Below are positions 28,962 through 38,015 of a stretch of 64,000 bases of DNA, piece after piece. This DNA comes from Allokutzneria sp. A3M-2-11 16 (lineage in GTDB: Bacteria > Actinomycetota > Actinomycetes > Mycobacteriales > Pseudonocardiaceae). Numbering within the stretch: position 1 is the stretch's first letter; the number at the start of each line of letters is the position of its first letter. The notes under the pieces are model-generated. The model ran no database searches, was not told the origin of the DNA, and was given only the letters and a program-made list of their open reading frames with translations. The stretch spans positions 62,001 to 126,000 of the forward strand of contig NZ_JANAVO010000001.1 in NCBI RefSeq assembly GCF_024213555.1. Direction: 5' to 3'. A program made the translations under genes and the position numbers.

Positions 28962-29642
28962 ATGCGGCTGCTGATCGTCGAGGACGAGCCGGACCTGGCG
29001 ACCGGGCTCAAAGCCGGGCTGACGCACGCGGGCTACGCGGTGGACACCGCGGCGACCGGGTGCGCCGGACTGGACAAGGCCCGGACCCACTCCTACGACC
29101 TCGTCATCCTTGACCTGAACCTGCCCGACATCGACGGGCTCGACCTGTGCCAGAAGCTGTTGGCCGAGCAGGTCGAGCAGCCGCCGCGCATCCTGATGCT
29201 CACCGCGCGCGGCGGCCTGGCCGACCGGGTCCGGGGCCTGGACCGCGGGGCGGATGACTACCTGGTGAAACCGTTCGCGCTGGCCGAACTCCTTGCCAGA
29301 GTGCGGGTTCTGCTGCGCCGGGACGTCTACGCGGGCGGCTGCGTGCAGCGGCTGGGCGACCTGGAGCTGGACACGGCACGGGGCACGGTGTCCCGCGCGG
29401 GAACGCCATTGTCGTTGACCCGCAAGGAGTTCGGGGTCCTGCGCTACCTGATGACCAGGCCGGGGCACGTCGTCTCCGCCGAGGACCTGCTCGAACACGT
29501 GTGGGACGAGCACGCCAACCCGTTCACCGAGACCGTCCGCGTCACCGTGGGCACGTTGCGCCGCAAGGTAACCGTGCCCGACGCGCCCCCGCTGATCGAA
29601 ACCGTGGTCGGGCGTGGCTACAGACTGAAGGAAGTCGGGTGA
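28962..29642 (+). CDS. OmpR/PhoB-type response regulator
   Basis: 226 residues. The receiver domain holds the acidic pocket (EDEPD), phosphoacceptor D51 in LVILDLNLPDIDG, T/A switch (LTARGG) and K in DYLVKPF. The C-terminal winged HTH reads LSLTRKEFGVLRYLM and TVRVTVGTLRRKV...VVGRGYRLKE. It is translationally coupled to the histidine kinase (GTGA at 29639). The closest targets cannot be read from the sequence. Confidence 0.96.
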   Translation: MRLLIVEDEPDLATGLKAGLTHAGYAVDTAATGCAGLDKARTHSYDLVILDLNLPDIDGLDLCQKLLAEQVEQPPRILMLTARGGLADRVRGLDRGADDYLVKPFALAELLARVRVLLRRDVYAGGCVQRLGDLELDTARGTVSRAGTPLSLTRKEFGVLRYLMTRPGHVVSAEDLLEHVWDEHANPFTETVRVTVGTLRRKVTVPDAPPLIETVVGRGYRLKEVG

Positions 29643-30853
29643 CCCTCAGCTCTTGGACGTCGACGATCCGCTTCCGGATGACCGTCACGTACTCCGCGTG
29701 GGTCTTCACCCTCGGCGTCGTCGTGCTCGGTCTGCTGTACCTCAGCGTCCTGGCCTCGGTGGACGAGGCCAAGAAGCCGATGAAGGCCATCGAGCACATG
29801 GCGCTGGACAACGGCGGCAGCGTGATCATCGCCAAGAAGTTCGAGGCCGTGATGCACGACTGGGAGCGGGAGACCACCTACGGCGCGGTGGCGCTGCTCG
29901 GCCGGTACTCGCTGTTCGCGCTGGCGCTGCTGTTCCTGCTCAGCCTCGCGGTCGGCTGGTGGCAGGCAGGCCGCGCGCTGCGCCCGATCCGCCGGATCAC
30001 CAGCACCACCAGGGAGATCACCGCGACCGACCTGAGCCGCCGGATCGCGCTCGACGGCCCCCAGGACGAGCTGCGCGAGCTCGCCGAGACCATCGACGGC
30101 ATGCTGGCCCGGCTCAACACGGCCTTCGAGGACCAGCGCAGGCTGCTCGGCGACGCCTCGCACGAGCTGCGCAACCCGCTGGCGATCATCCAGACCAGCA
30201 TGGACGCCGTGCTCTCCCGCGACGACGTGGGCCCGGCGCAGCGCCGCGAGGCGACCGCGATCGTCGGGCGGGCGCTGAACAGGATGGGCGGGCTGGTCGA
30301 GGACCTGCTCGCCACCGGTCGCCGCGACGCGCTCGCCTTCGCCGAGGCCGATATCGAGCTGGCCGGGATCGCCGCCGACGCCGGGGCCGAGTACCGGCTG
30401 CTCGCCGAGGACTCCGGCGTGGAGCTGACCGAGGAGCACGAGCCGGGCCCGACCGTGATCGGTGACCGCGACGCGCTGCGCCGGGCGGTGGCGAACGTGC
30501 TCAGCAACGCCGTGCGGGTGGCGCCGCCGGGCAGCTCCGTCCGGCTCGCCTCGGGCGGGGCTGGCGGCTGGTGCTGGATCGCGGTCCGCGACGAGGGTCC
30601 CGGCATCCCGAAGGAGGACCACAGCCGCGTCTTCGACCGGTTCTGGCAGGCCGCGCAGCGCTCGGCGGCGACGAGCGGGCACAGCGGGCTCGGGCTGGCG
30701 ATCGTCCGGCAGATCGTCGAGGGCCACGGCGGCTGGGTCGGCCTGGACAGCGTTCCCGGCACCGGGAGCACCTTCGTGCTCTGGTTCCCCGACAGCCGCC
30801 GGGAACCGGCCGACCGGGAAGTGCGGCCGACCGGAATCCCCGCTTTCAGCTGA
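29639..30853 (+). CDS. Sensor histidine kinase
   Basis: 404 residues from the GTG overlapping the regulator stop. Two membrane helices (about 12-37 and 90-112) bracket a short extracellular loop with VDEAKKPMKAIEHMALDNGGS; then HAMP, the H-box GDASHELRNPLAIIQTS, N-box RRAVANVLSNAVRVAPPG, and the G-boxes DEGPGIP and SGHSGLGLAIV. The small sensor loop (about 50 residues) has no recognised ligand domain. The frame is open further upstream, but that part lies inside the regulator gene. Confidence 0.95.
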   Translation: MTLSSWTSTIRFRMTVTYSAWVFTLGVVVLGLLYLSVLASVDEAKKPMKAIEHMALDNGGSVIIAKKFEAVMHDWERETTYGAVALLGRYSLFALALLFLLSLAVGWWQAGRALRPIRRITSTTREITATDLSRRIALDGPQDELRELAETIDGMLARLNTAFEDQRRLLGDASHELRNPLAIIQTSMDAVLSRDDVGPAQRREATAIVGRALNRMGGLVEDLLATGRRDALAFAEADIELAGIAADAGAEYRLLAEDSGVELTEEHEPGPTVIGDRDALRRAVANVLSNAVRVAPPGSSVRLASGGAGGWCWIAVRDEGPGIPKEDHSRVFDRFWQAAQRSAATSGHSGLGLAIVRQIVEGHGGWVGLDSVPGTGSTFVLWFPDSRREPADREVRPTGIPAFS

Positions 30854-30895
30854 AAAGGGGAACGGAGCGAGTCGGGTGTGCTCCGTTCCCCTTTT
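30853..30895. terminator. Bidirectional rho-independent terminator
   Basis: Perfect 16-bp stem AAAAGGGGAACGGAGC (30853-30868) with its complement at 30880-30895, an 11-base loop and a T-run (TTTTT) on the plus strand; the A-run on the other side serves the minus strand. It lies between the histidine kinase and the convergent secreted-protein gene, overlapping the kinase stop codon. Confidence 0.9.
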
Positions 30896-30897
30896 TC

Positions 30898-31254
30898 TCA
30901 GCGCTTCACACAGAAGGCGTGCAGCTCGGCGACGGCGATGTACTTGTCGTGGTCCTTCTTCAGCATGAGCGACTCGTGAATGGGCTTGCACTTCGTCCCA
31001 GTGCGCTTCTCGTGCTCGGCGAGACCCTTCGCCACGCCGATCTTGGCACCCTTGACGGCCTCGTTCTCGGTCTTGCCGATGCCGATCCCCTTGATCACGA
31101 TCTTGCTGTGGCCGGGCTTGCCCGGGACCGGGTGATCAGCGGTGACCTGGCTCTCGGCCGGGGCGGCGGCCAACGCGGCGGGGGCTCCGGCGAGCGGGAT
31201 CGCGACCATCAGCGCGCCTACGGCCAGAAACGACTTGAGCGAGGGCAGTGCCAT
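30898..31254 (-). CDS. Small secreted protein of unknown function
   Basis: 118 residues. A signal peptide (LPSLKSFLAVGALMVAIPLAGAPAALAA) precedes a basic, lysine-rich mature part with VIKGIGIGKTENEAVKGAKIGVAKGLAEH, two cysteines (TKCKPIHES and HAFCVKR) and no catalytic motif. One disulfide is possible. The ATG at 31254 is preferred since it opens the signal peptide; an alternative start lies 11 codons upstream. I do not recognise the family. Confidence 0.65.
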   Translation of the reverse strand: MALPSLKSFLAVGALMVAIPLAGAPAALAAAPAESQVTADHPVPGKPGHSKIVIKGIGIGKTENEAVKGAKIGVAKGLAEHEKRTGTKCKPIHESLMLKKDHDKYIAVAELHAFCVKR

Positions 31255-31365
31255 GAGAACTCTCCATCCGGTTTCGATGAAAACCAACGAGAGAGAGTCA
31301 AGCAGGCGACCCAGAAAAGGAGCCGAAAGAAATCGCGACGCTGCCCGCCACTACCGCGAACAATG

Positions 31366-32256
31366 TCAAGCAGCGGTGAAGCGAAAGGCGTCCAGCGCTA
31401 ACCGGGGGTCGGGCGCCACAACGGCGGCCCGCGCGCGCTGCGGGGCCCGCGAGGCGACACAGCTCTTGGCCCGGGACCGGTCCTCGACCGGGGCGAACGG
31501 AACCAGGACGTCGAGCAGCATCGGGTTGGTCGGCAGGTCGAACAGCTCGATGTGGAAGGCGCCGTCCGGGAGGGACAGCCCGGCGACCACGTCGGCGGCG
31601 GCCTCGGTCAGCCGGGCCTGGGCGACCTGGTTGGTCACGGGGACCCGGCCCGCGCCGGGGCCGACGTAGTAGAACAACCGCGACGCGACGATCCGGCCGT
31701 CCACCGCGATGCCCTCGACGTGGCAGACCGGCGCGATCACCCACTCCTCGAAGAGCACGTCGGCGTCCGGGTCGAGGTCGGCGAGGTCGTCGAACGAGGT
31801 GAGCCTGCGGATGCCCGCGTCGCACCGCGCGACCGGCTTGGCGATCACCGGCGTGCGGAAGTCCCAGTCCTCCAGCGCGACGCGGTCGAGCAGCTGCACG
31901 GTCCGCAGCCCGGCGGCGACGGCGCGCCGGTGCGACTCGCGCCGATCAAGAGGGGCGCTTTCCGTTGCGGCGCAAGGAAGGCCGAGGGTGGCGCGCAGCC
32001 GCGCGGCGAGCGGGATGCTCCTCGCGTCCAGTGGCACGACACGGTCCGGGCGACCCCAGCGGAGGTTCATCTCCGCGAGCGCGTCGGCCAGCAGTGTCTC
32101 CTCGCCGGAGCAGGTGATCAGCCAGGCGTCGGCACCGAGCCGCTCGCACGCCCAGTCGTGGTCCCGCACGCCGCTGGAGAGCAGCAGCAGGCGGGGCCGG
32201 ACGGTGTCTGCCGAAACCGGGTCTGCCGAAACTGGGCGGTCCGAGGAGGTGGCCAC
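31366..32256 (-). CDS. ATP-grasp-like protein (distant, possibly reduced)
   Basis: About 296 residues. An N-terminal nucleotide-like region (RPRLLLLSSGVRDHDWACERLGADAWLIT, here RPRLLLLSSGVRDHDW) is followed by ESAPLDRRESHRRAVAAGLRTVQ and RTPVIAKPVARCDAGIRRLTSF, where the PVIAKPV lysine resembles the ATP-grasp ATP-binding lysine, then VLFEEWVIAPVCHVEGIAVDGRIVASRLFYYVG, typical of the second ATP-grasp subdomain, and FHIELFDLPTNPMLLDVLVPF with the Glu/Asn metal positions. I therefore place it with carboxylate-amine ligase-like proteins. Start: a GTG at 32256 with GGGGG seven bases upstream; an ATG at 32295 is the alternative. Substrate unknown. Confidence 0.65.
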   Translation of the reverse strand: MATSSDRPVSADPVSADTVRPRLLLLSSGVRDHDWACERLGADAWLITCSGEETLLADALAEMNLRWGRPDRVVPLDARSIPLAARLRATLGLPCAATESAPLDRRESHRRAVAAGLRTVQLLDRVALEDWDFRTPVIAKPVARCDAGIRRLTSFDDLADLDPDADVLFEEWVIAPVCHVEGIAVDGRIVASRLFYYVGPGAGRVPVTNQVAQARLTEAAADVVAGLSLPDGAFHIELFDLPTNPMLLDVLVPFAPVEDRSRAKSCVASRAPQRARAAVVAPDPRLALDAFRFTAA

Positions 32257-32432
32257 AGAGTTACCCCCGAATTTCCGAACAACTTTCACATGCATGACTG
32301 CCTGCGGACAGATACTAACGGAAAAGAGCCCCCGCGTGGACCATCCGGGTGATCGTTTCGGCGCAATCCTTATTGAAACTTCATCTTGCTCACCCGTTGT
32401 GCATGGGAACGCGGTAGTGAGCACCGAATGAC

Positions 32433-33326
32433 CTACTCCAGGTCCATCCCCAGATCGAGCGCACTCGCGGAGTGGGTCAGCCCGCCGACCGCGAGGAAGT
32501 CCACGCCGGTCTCCGCGTAGGCCCGCGCCACCTCCAGGCTCAGCCCGCCGGATGCCTCCAGCCGCGCGGGCGCGCCCGCGGCCCGGTTGCGGCGGACGGC
32601 CTCGGCGCACTCCTCGACGGTGAAGTTGTCCAGCAGCACCAGCTCGGCGCGCTCGGCCAGCACCTCGTCCAGCTCGGCGAGCGAACCCACCTCGACCTCG
32701 CACTCCAGCTCCGGCGAGTGGGCGCGGGCCGCCTTGAGCGCCGCCCCGACCGAGCCCGCGGCGACCACGTGGTTGTCCTTGATCAGGATCGCGTCGCCGA
32801 GGCCGAGCCGGTGGTTGCGCCCGCCACCGCAGCGCACCGCGTACTTCTGCGACAGCCGGAGGCCGGGCAGGGTCTTGCGGCTGTCCCGCACCACGCAGCC
32901 GGTGCCCTCGATCTCCGCCACCCACGCCGCGGTCGTCGTCGCGACCCCGGACAGGTGGCACAGCAGGTTCAGCGCGGTCCGCTCGGCGGTCAGCAGCCCC
33001 CGCACCGGACCGCGCAGCCGGAGCGCGGACTCCCCGGCTCGCAGCCGCGAACCGTCCGGCCGCACGCCGAGCACCTGGTAACCGCCGACGCCGAGCACCG
33101 CGTCGAACACGGCCAGCGCCAACGGCCCGCCCGCGAGCACGCCCGGCACGCGCGGGTTGATGTCCGCGACCGCGATGGCCCCGGCGGACACCGTGGCCAG
33201 CGTCGTCGCGTCCGCGCCGTAGCGCAGGTCCTCGTTCAGCGCGGTGTCGACGACCCGGCGCACGTCCTCCAGGTCCAGGCCCGCCTCGGCGAGGTTGATC
33301 TGCGTCTCCGGCGACAGTGATCTCAT
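32433..33326 (-). CDS. nadC: Nicotinate-nucleotide pyrophosphorylase NadC
   Basis: 297 residues. It combines quinolinate with PRPP to form nicotinate mononucleotide, the third step of NAD synthesis. Characteristic stretches are ALNEDLRYGADATTLATV, TAERTALNLLCHLSGVATTTA, VRDSRKTLPGLRLSQKYAVRCGGGRNHRLGLGDAILIKDNH (RDSRKTLPGLR, KYAVRCGGGRNHR), and ARLEASGGLSLE. The ATG at 33326 has GGAGG five bases upstream, which favours it over the longer frame that overlaps nadB. Last gene of nadA-nadB-nadC. Confidence 0.97.
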   Translation of the reverse strand: MRSLSPETQINLAEAGLDLEDVRRVVDTALNEDLRYGADATTLATVSAGAIAVADINPRVPGVLAGGPLALAVFDAVLGVGGYQVLGVRPDGSRLRAGESALRLRGPVRGLLTAERTALNLLCHLSGVATTTAAWVAEIEGTGCVVRDSRKTLPGLRLSQKYAVRCGGGRNHRLGLGDAILIKDNHVVAAGSVGAALKAARAHSPELECEVEVGSLAELDEVLAERAELVLLDNFTVEECAEAVRRNRAAGAPARLEASGGLSLEVARAYAETGVDFLAVGGLTHSASALDLGMDLE

Positions 33327-33363
33327 GTCGCCTCCGCGCGGAAAAGTACGTCGGCGAGCGGCC

Positions 33364-35001
33364 TCATGCCGCACCTCCCAATGCGATGGTGCTCAGCAGC
33401 ACAGGCTGCCCGGATACGTCCAAGCGGAGCGGCAGGCTCCGCAGCCACCGCGCGTCGTCGCGGCCAGGGTGGTCCAGCCGCACGTGGCAGCCACGCGACT
33501 CGGTGCGCGCGTCGGCCGCCGTCAGCAGAGCTCGTGCGGCCAGCGCGAGCGCGGCGTCCTCCACGGCTCGATGTGTCCTCAGTGGACGGTGCACTGAGGA
33601 CTCCAGGGCACTCAGCGCGGCCGCGAGCCCCGCCGCGTCCCTGCCGATCCCGGCGTAGCGGCTCATCGCGTCCTGCAACGGTTCCCGGTCCGCGACGAGA
33701 GCCGCGGGCAGATCGGTGACCTCCACCGCACGCGGATCGCCGAGCAGACCGGCACCGCGGTCGAACGCGATCGCGCGCGCCGCCCGCGCTCCGACGACGA
33801 GTCCTTCGAGCAAGCTGTTGGACGCCAGGCGGTTCGCACCGTGCAGCCCGGTGCGCGCCACCTCACCCGCCGCGTACAAGCCGGTCAGCGACGTGCGTCC
33901 ATCCACAGTGGACATAACGCCGCCGCACGCGAAATGTGCCGCGGGCGCAACGGGAATCCCGTCCGTCGCGGGATCGACCCCGACCTCCTCGCACGCCGCG
34001 TGGACCGTGGGGAACCGCCGCCGAAAGGCTTCGCCGCCGAGATGCGTGGCGTCCAGGTACACGTGGTTGGTGCCGGTTTCGGTCATGCGCCTGGTGATCG
34101 CGGCGGCGACCACGTCACGCGGAGCCAGGTCGCCCAGCGGGTGCACCCCCGTCATCACGCGCTCGCCGAACGCGTCGACGAGCACCGCGCCCTCGCCGCG
34201 AACCGCCTCGGTGACCAGCGGACACCGTCCACGCGCACCGGCTCCGGTGAACAACACCGTGGGGTGGAACTGGACGAACTCCACGTCCGCGACGGCCGCC
34301 CCGGCGCGCAACGCGAGCGCGAGCCCGTCCGCCGTGGCTACCTCGGGGTTGGACGTCGCCTGGAACAGCTGGCCGAGTCCGCCGGTGGCGAGCAGGACCG
34401 CCGGTGCGCGGAGCACTCCGGGAACCCCGTCGCCGTCGAGCACCTGCAAGCCAGCAACCTGTCCGGCTGGCGTGTGCAGTGCTTGAACCGCGATGTGGTT
34501 GTGCAGCACGGGAACCCGGCCGTCGCGCACCGAGGACAGCAGCGCGCGCTCGACCTCCGCTCCGGTCGCGTCGCCACCCGCGTGCACGACGCGGAACGCG
34601 CTGTGGCCGCCTTCGCGGGTACGGGCGAACTTGCCGCCCTCGCCGAGGTCGAAGGCCGCGCCGAGCCGCATCAGCTTGCGCACGGCGGCCGGGCCGTCCT
34701 GGATGATCGCGGCCGTGGCGAGCTCGTCGCAGAGCCCCGCGCCCGCCGTCAACGTGTCCGCGATGTGGCGGTCCACCGAGTCGCCCGCGTCGTGTTGGCC
34801 AGGCAGGACAACGGCCACACCGCCTTGCGCCCAACGGGTGTTGCCGTCCTCGGCCGACGCCTTGGTGATCACCAGGACACGTAGGCCCAGCTCGTGGGCG
34901 GTGAGCGCGGCGGTCAGCCCCGCGACGCCGGTCCCGACCACGACAACGTCGGCGCGCGCTTCCCAGTTGGCCGCGCCGACCTCGCGCAGCGGCGCGGTCA
35001 C
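33364..35001 (-). CDS. nadB: L-aspartate oxidase NadB
   Basis: 545 residues, succinate dehydrogenase/fumarate reductase flavoprotein superfamily. It oxidises L-aspartate to iminoaspartate. Motifs: [17 protein letters not shown] (FAD), [41 protein letters not shown] (GGLGQLF), [28 protein letters not shown] with the catalytic His/Arg region, and [24 protein letters not shown] start overlapping the nadA stop. Near-copies of the 13-bp palindrome lie at 33575 and 33901. Confidence 0.97.
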   Translation of the reverse strand: MTAPLREVGAANWEARADVVVVGTGVAGLTAALTAHELGLRVLVITKASAEDGNTRWAQGGVAVVLPGQHDAGDSVDRHIADTLTAGAGLCDELATAAIIQDGPAAVRKLMRLGAAFDLGEGGKFARTREGGHSAFRVVHAGGDATGAEVERALLSSVRDGRVPVLHNHIAVQALHTPAGQVAGLQVLDGDGVPGVLRAPAVLLATGGLGQLFQATSNPEVATADGLALALRAGAAVADVEFVQFHPTVLFTGAGARGRCPLVTEAVRGEGAVLVDAFGERVMTGVHPLGDLAPRDVVAAAITRRMTETGTNHVYLDATHLGGEAFRRRFPTVHAACEEVGVDPATDGIPVAPAAHFACGGVMSTVDGRTSLTGLYAAGEVARTGLHGANRLASNSLLEGLVVGARAARAIAFDRGAGLLGDPRAVEVTDLPAALVADREPLQDAMSRYAGIGRDAAGLAAALSALESSVHRPLRTHRAVEDAALALAARALLTAADARTESRGCHVRLDHPGRDDARWLRSLPLRLDVSGQPVLLSTIALGGAA

Positions 35002-35999
35002 TCGCCACCGCCCGGTGTGCCGATCTCGATCATGCGCTGCACGGCGCCGCGGGCCCGGCGGGCGGTCTCCGCGTCGACGTGCACCTCGTCGGCGTTCTCC
35101 CGCAGGCCCCGCAGCAGCGCCGCCGGGGTGATCATCTTCATGTACGGGCAGGACGCGCGCTCGTTCACCGCGCGGAAGTCGATCTCCGGGGCGGCCTTGC
35201 GCAGCTGGTGCAGCATGCCGACCTCGGTGGCGACCAGCACGGAGGTGGCCGAGGTGCTGCGGGCGGCCTTCACCATGTCACCGGTCGAGAGGATCTTGAC
35301 CTGCTCGGCGGGCACGGTGCCCTCGCCCGCCAGGTAGAGCGCCGAGGTCGCGCAGCCGCACTCCGGGTGGATGAACAGGTCGGCGTCCGGGAACGCGGCG
35401 GCCCGCTCGGCCAGCTCCGGGCCGTTGATCCCGGCGTGCACGTGGCACTCGCCCGCCCACACGTGGATGTTGTCCCGCCCGGTCTCGCGGCGAACGTGCG
35501 CGCCGAGGAACTGGTCCGGCAGGAACAGCACCTCGCGGTCCTCGGGGATCGAGCGGACCACGTCCACCGCGTTCGAGGAGGTGCAGCAGATGTCGGTCTC
35601 CGCCTTCACGTCGGCGGTGGTGTTGACGTAGGAGACGACGACTGCGCCGGGGTGCTCGGCCTTCCACGCCCGCAGCTGGTCGGCGGTGATCGAGTCGGCC
35701 AGCGAGCAGCCCGCGCGGGCGTCCGGGATCAGCACCGTCTTGTCCGGGCTGAGGATCTTCGCCGTCTCCGCCATGAAGTGCACGCCGCAGAACACGATCG
35801 TCGAGGCGTCGCTCTCGGCGGCGATCCGGCTCAGCGCGAGGGAGTCGCCGGTGTGGTCGGCGATGTCCTGGATCTCCGGGAGCTGGTAGTTGTGCGCGAG
35901 CAGCACCGCGTCGCGCTTCCTGGCCAGGTCCCGCACTTCTTCCGCCCAGGCGGCGTCGGGGGTGACTCCGCTGTACGGGGCGATCTCCGTCGTGCTCAT
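34998..35999 (-). CDS. nadA: Quinolinate synthase NadA
   Basis: 333 residues. It condenses iminoaspartate with dihydroxyacetone phosphate to quinolinate using a [4Fe-4S] cluster. Cluster cysteines are likely those in [20 protein letters not shown] and [10 protein letters not shown]. Other landmarks are [22 protein letters not shown] and CTSSNAV. I use the ATG at 35999 (MSTTEIAPY); an in-frame extension of 48 residues crosses the NrtR box and is rejected. First gene of the operon; the NrtR operator is 44 bp upstream. Confidence 0.97.
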   Translation of the reverse strand: MSTTEIAPYSGVTPDAAWAEEVRDLARKRDAVLLAHNYQLPEIQDIADHTGDSLALSRIAAESDASTIVFCGVHFMAETAKILSPDKTVLIPDARAGCSLADSITADQLRAWKAEHPGAVVVSYVNTTADVKAETDICCTSSNAVDVVRSIPEDREVLFLPDQFLGAHVRRETGRDNIHVWAGECHVHAGINGPELAERAAAFPDADLFIHPECGCATSALYLAGEGTVPAEQVKILSTGDMVKAARSTSATSVLVATEVGMLHQLRKAAPEIDFRAVNERASCPYMKMITPAALLRGLRENADEVHVDAETARRARGAVQRMIEIGTPGGGE

Positions 36000-36043
36000 C
36001 GGGGCTCTCCTCGCTGCCTGCCGGGCGCTTGCCCGTCGCCCGG

Positions 36044-36066
36044 GTTTTCGCCTAACAAGCGAAAAC
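36044..36066. promoter_or_regulatory. NrtR operator between nadA and nrtR
   Basis: GTTTTCGC, seven bases CTAACAA, GCGAAAAC: a perfect 8-7-8 dyad in the gap between nadA and the divergent Nudix regulator gene. Position between nad genes and an NrtR homologue is the known arrangement for this family. Specific binding is inferred. Confidence 0.8.
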
Positions 36067-36073
36067 GGGTTCG

Positions 36074-36790
36074 ATGGTATCAACTTCAGTGATGGCGGTA
36101 CATGAGGTGCTCGCAGCTGTGCTGCAGGTGAGATCCGGTTCACTCCAGGTGCTGCTGTGGCAGCGGGCCCTGGACCCCGACAAGGGACGCTGGTCGCTGC
36201 CCGGCGGCAGGCTGGGCCCGGCCGAGGACGTCGAGACCTCGATCCGCCGCCAGCTGGCCGAGAAGGTCGACGTCCGCCAGCTCACCCACGTCGAGCAGCT
36301 GGCCGTCTTCAGCGCCCCCGGCCGCGTGCCGGGCGAGCGCGTGGTCGCGACGGCCTTCCTCGGGCTGGTCCCCTGCGACGTCGACCCCGTGCTGCCCGAG
36401 GACACCGCGTGGCACCCCGTCGCCGCGCTGCCGGAGTCGGCCTTCGACCACGACGCCATCGTGCAGAAAGCCCGGGATCGCTTGCGCGCCAAGCTGTCCT
36501 ACACCAACCTCGGCTTCGCGCTGGCCGGGCGGGAGTTCACCGTCTCCACGCTGCGCGAGCTGTACTCGGCCGCGCTGGGCTACCGGGTCTCGGCGACCAA
36601 CCTGCAACGCGTGCTCTCCCGCCGCGGTCTGCTCGAACCCACCGGGAGCACCGCCCCGCCCGGCCCCTCCGGCGGTCGCCCGGCCGCGCTGTTCCGCTTC
36701 GTCGCCCGCGGCCTCCAGGTCACCGACCCCTTCGCCGTGTTCCGCCCACCCTCGCCCGACCGCCCGGCGCGGTCGGCACGATGGCCTTAG
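36074..36790 (+). CDS. nrtR: NrtR-type Nudix transcriptional regulator of NAD synthesis
   Basis: 238 residues. The N-terminal Nudix-like domain contains [28 protein letters not shown]; the Nudix box deviates from the catalytic REUXEE pattern (RRQLAEK), as expected for a sensor that binds rather than hydrolyses. The C-terminal winged helix ([27 protein letters not shown], then [10 protein letters not shown]) is the NrtR DNA-binding part. NrtR represses nad genes and is released by ADP-ribose or related compounds. The start is uncertain: an ATG at 36092 with a TATCAA -10 eight bases upstream (36078-36083) would be leaderless, while 36074 gives six more residues. It lies divergent to nadABC. Confidence 0.88.
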   Translation: MVSTSVMAVHEVLAAVLQVRSGSLQVLLWQRALDPDKGRWSLPGGRLGPAEDVETSIRRQLAEKVDVRQLTHVEQLAVFSAPGRVPGERVVATAFLGLVPCDVDPVLPEDTAWHPVAALPESAFDHDAIVQKARDRLRAKLSYTNLGFALAGREFTVSTLRELYSAALGYRVSATNLQRVLSRRGLLEPTGSTAPPGPSGGRPAALFRFVARGLQVTDPFAVFRPPSPDRPARSARWP

Positions 36791-36800
36791 TGTCAGCCAA

Positions 36801-37475
36801 GTGACCGAGACGCTTCCCCTCTTCCCCCTTGGCGCCGTGCTGCTGCCGGGAGCGTCCATGCCGTTGCACATCTTCGAGCCCCGCTACCGCCAACTGGTGA
36901 TAGACCTCGTGAAGGGCCTGCGCCCGGAGCGCACCTTCGGCGTGGTCTCCGTGCGCCAGGGATGGGACATGCGCACCGACGACATGGCCGCCGTGCACCG
37001 CGTCGGCTGTTCCGCGCTGCTGCGCGAGGCCCGCCAGCTCCCCGAGGGCCGCTACGACATCGTCGTGCGCGGGCGGCGGCGCTTCCGGCTCGTCGACGTC
37101 GACCACCACGCGGCGCCCTACCTCGTGGCCGAGGTGAAGTGGCTGCCCGACGCGCCCGTGACCGACTCCGAGCTCGTCGCCAAGCTCGCCGACCTCGCCC
37201 GTGCCGCGCACCGCGCGTACTGCACGACCGCGTGGCGCGAGGAGGACTGGCGAGAGCCCTGCACCTCCGAGGACATGACCACGCTGGCCCACGTGCTCGC
37301 CGAGGACTGCCTGCTGTCGCTGGACGACCGGCAACGGCTGCTGGAGGAGGGCGACCCGGTGCGCCGGCTCCGCATGGTCCGCGGCCTGCTCAAGCGCGAG
37401 GCCGAGATCCTCCGTTCGCTCCGCGCCGTCCCCGCGCCGCTGTCGGAGTTCGCCGCCGACTTCGCCAAGAACTGA
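36801..37475 (+). CDS. LON substrate-binding domain protein
   Basis: 224 residues made of one LON N-terminal domain: LPLFPLGAVLLPGASMPLHIFEPRYRQLV at the start, then VVRGRRRFRLVDVDHH and the helical tail. No ATPase or protease domain is present, so it is the stand-alone LON_substr_bdg type found in many bacteria (YcgN/PUA-like fold). Cellular role is not established. GTG start 10 bp after nrtR, same strand, probably co-transcribed. Confidence 0.9.
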   Translation: MTETLPLFPLGAVLLPGASMPLHIFEPRYRQLVIDLVKGLRPERTFGVVSVRQGWDMRTDDMAAVHRVGCSALLREARQLPEGRYDIVVRGRRRFRLVDVDHHAAPYLVAEVKWLPDAPVTDSELVAKLADLARAAHRAYCTTAWREEDWREPCTSEDMTTLAHVLAEDCLLSLDDRQRLLEEGDPVRRLRMVRGLLKREAEILRSLRAVPAPLSEFAADFAKN

Positions 37476-37532
37476 CGCTCGACTTTTCGTTTTTTTCGAA
37501 TATCCTGGGGGTTGGCCCGCCGGGAGGACACG

Positions 37533-37997
37533 ATGAGTACAGCACTGGAACGCCACACCGTGCTGCCACCCAAGCAGCACCTCGAACACCTCAACGAACT
37601 CGCCCAGGTGCTGCACCTCCCCCAGCGCGCGACCCTGGTCGACCCGGACGGCACGCACATCTCCTTGCCCCCGGAGGTCTACGACGTGCTGCGCACCGTG
37701 GTTGACGCGCTGTCCCAGGGCATGGCGATCACCATTGCCCCGCACACAACGCTCCTGACCACCCAAGAGGCGGCCGACCTGCTGGGCATCTCACGCCCCA
37801 CGCTGGTCCGGCTGCTGGAGGACGGGGAGATCGAGTTCCACATGCGCGGACGGCACCGTCGCGTACTGCTGAGTGATGTCGTCGCTTATCAGGAACGAGC
37901 GCGAGAGCGACGCCGCGCCGTGCTCGACGAGATGACGCGATCCGCTGCCGAGGACGGCACCTACGACAATGGGGACGGATTTATCCGTACACGTTGA
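37533..37997 (+). CDS. Excisionase-type HTH antitoxin of a PIN toxin pair
   Basis: 154 residues from the ATG at 37533, with GGAGG seven bases upstream. The centre carries an excisionase/MerR-like HTH: LLTTQEAADLLGISRPTLVRLLEDGEIEFHMRGRHRRVLLSDVVAY (LLTTQEAADLLGISRPTLVR). N- and C-terminal parts are helical and the C-terminus is acidic, a form that could mask a toxin. The PIN-domain gene starts 18 bp after its stop. In such pairs the HTH protein binds both toxin and promoter. Confidence 0.85.
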   Translation: MSTALERHTVLPPKQHLEHLNELAQVLHLPQRATLVDPDGTHISLPPEVYDVLRTVVDALSQGMAITIAPHTTLLTTQEAADLLGISRPTLVRLLEDGEIEFHMRGRHRRVLLSDVVAYQERARERRRAVLDEMTRSAAEDGTYDNGDGFIRTR

Positions 37998-38015
37998 CTG
38001 CGACACAATCGCACG

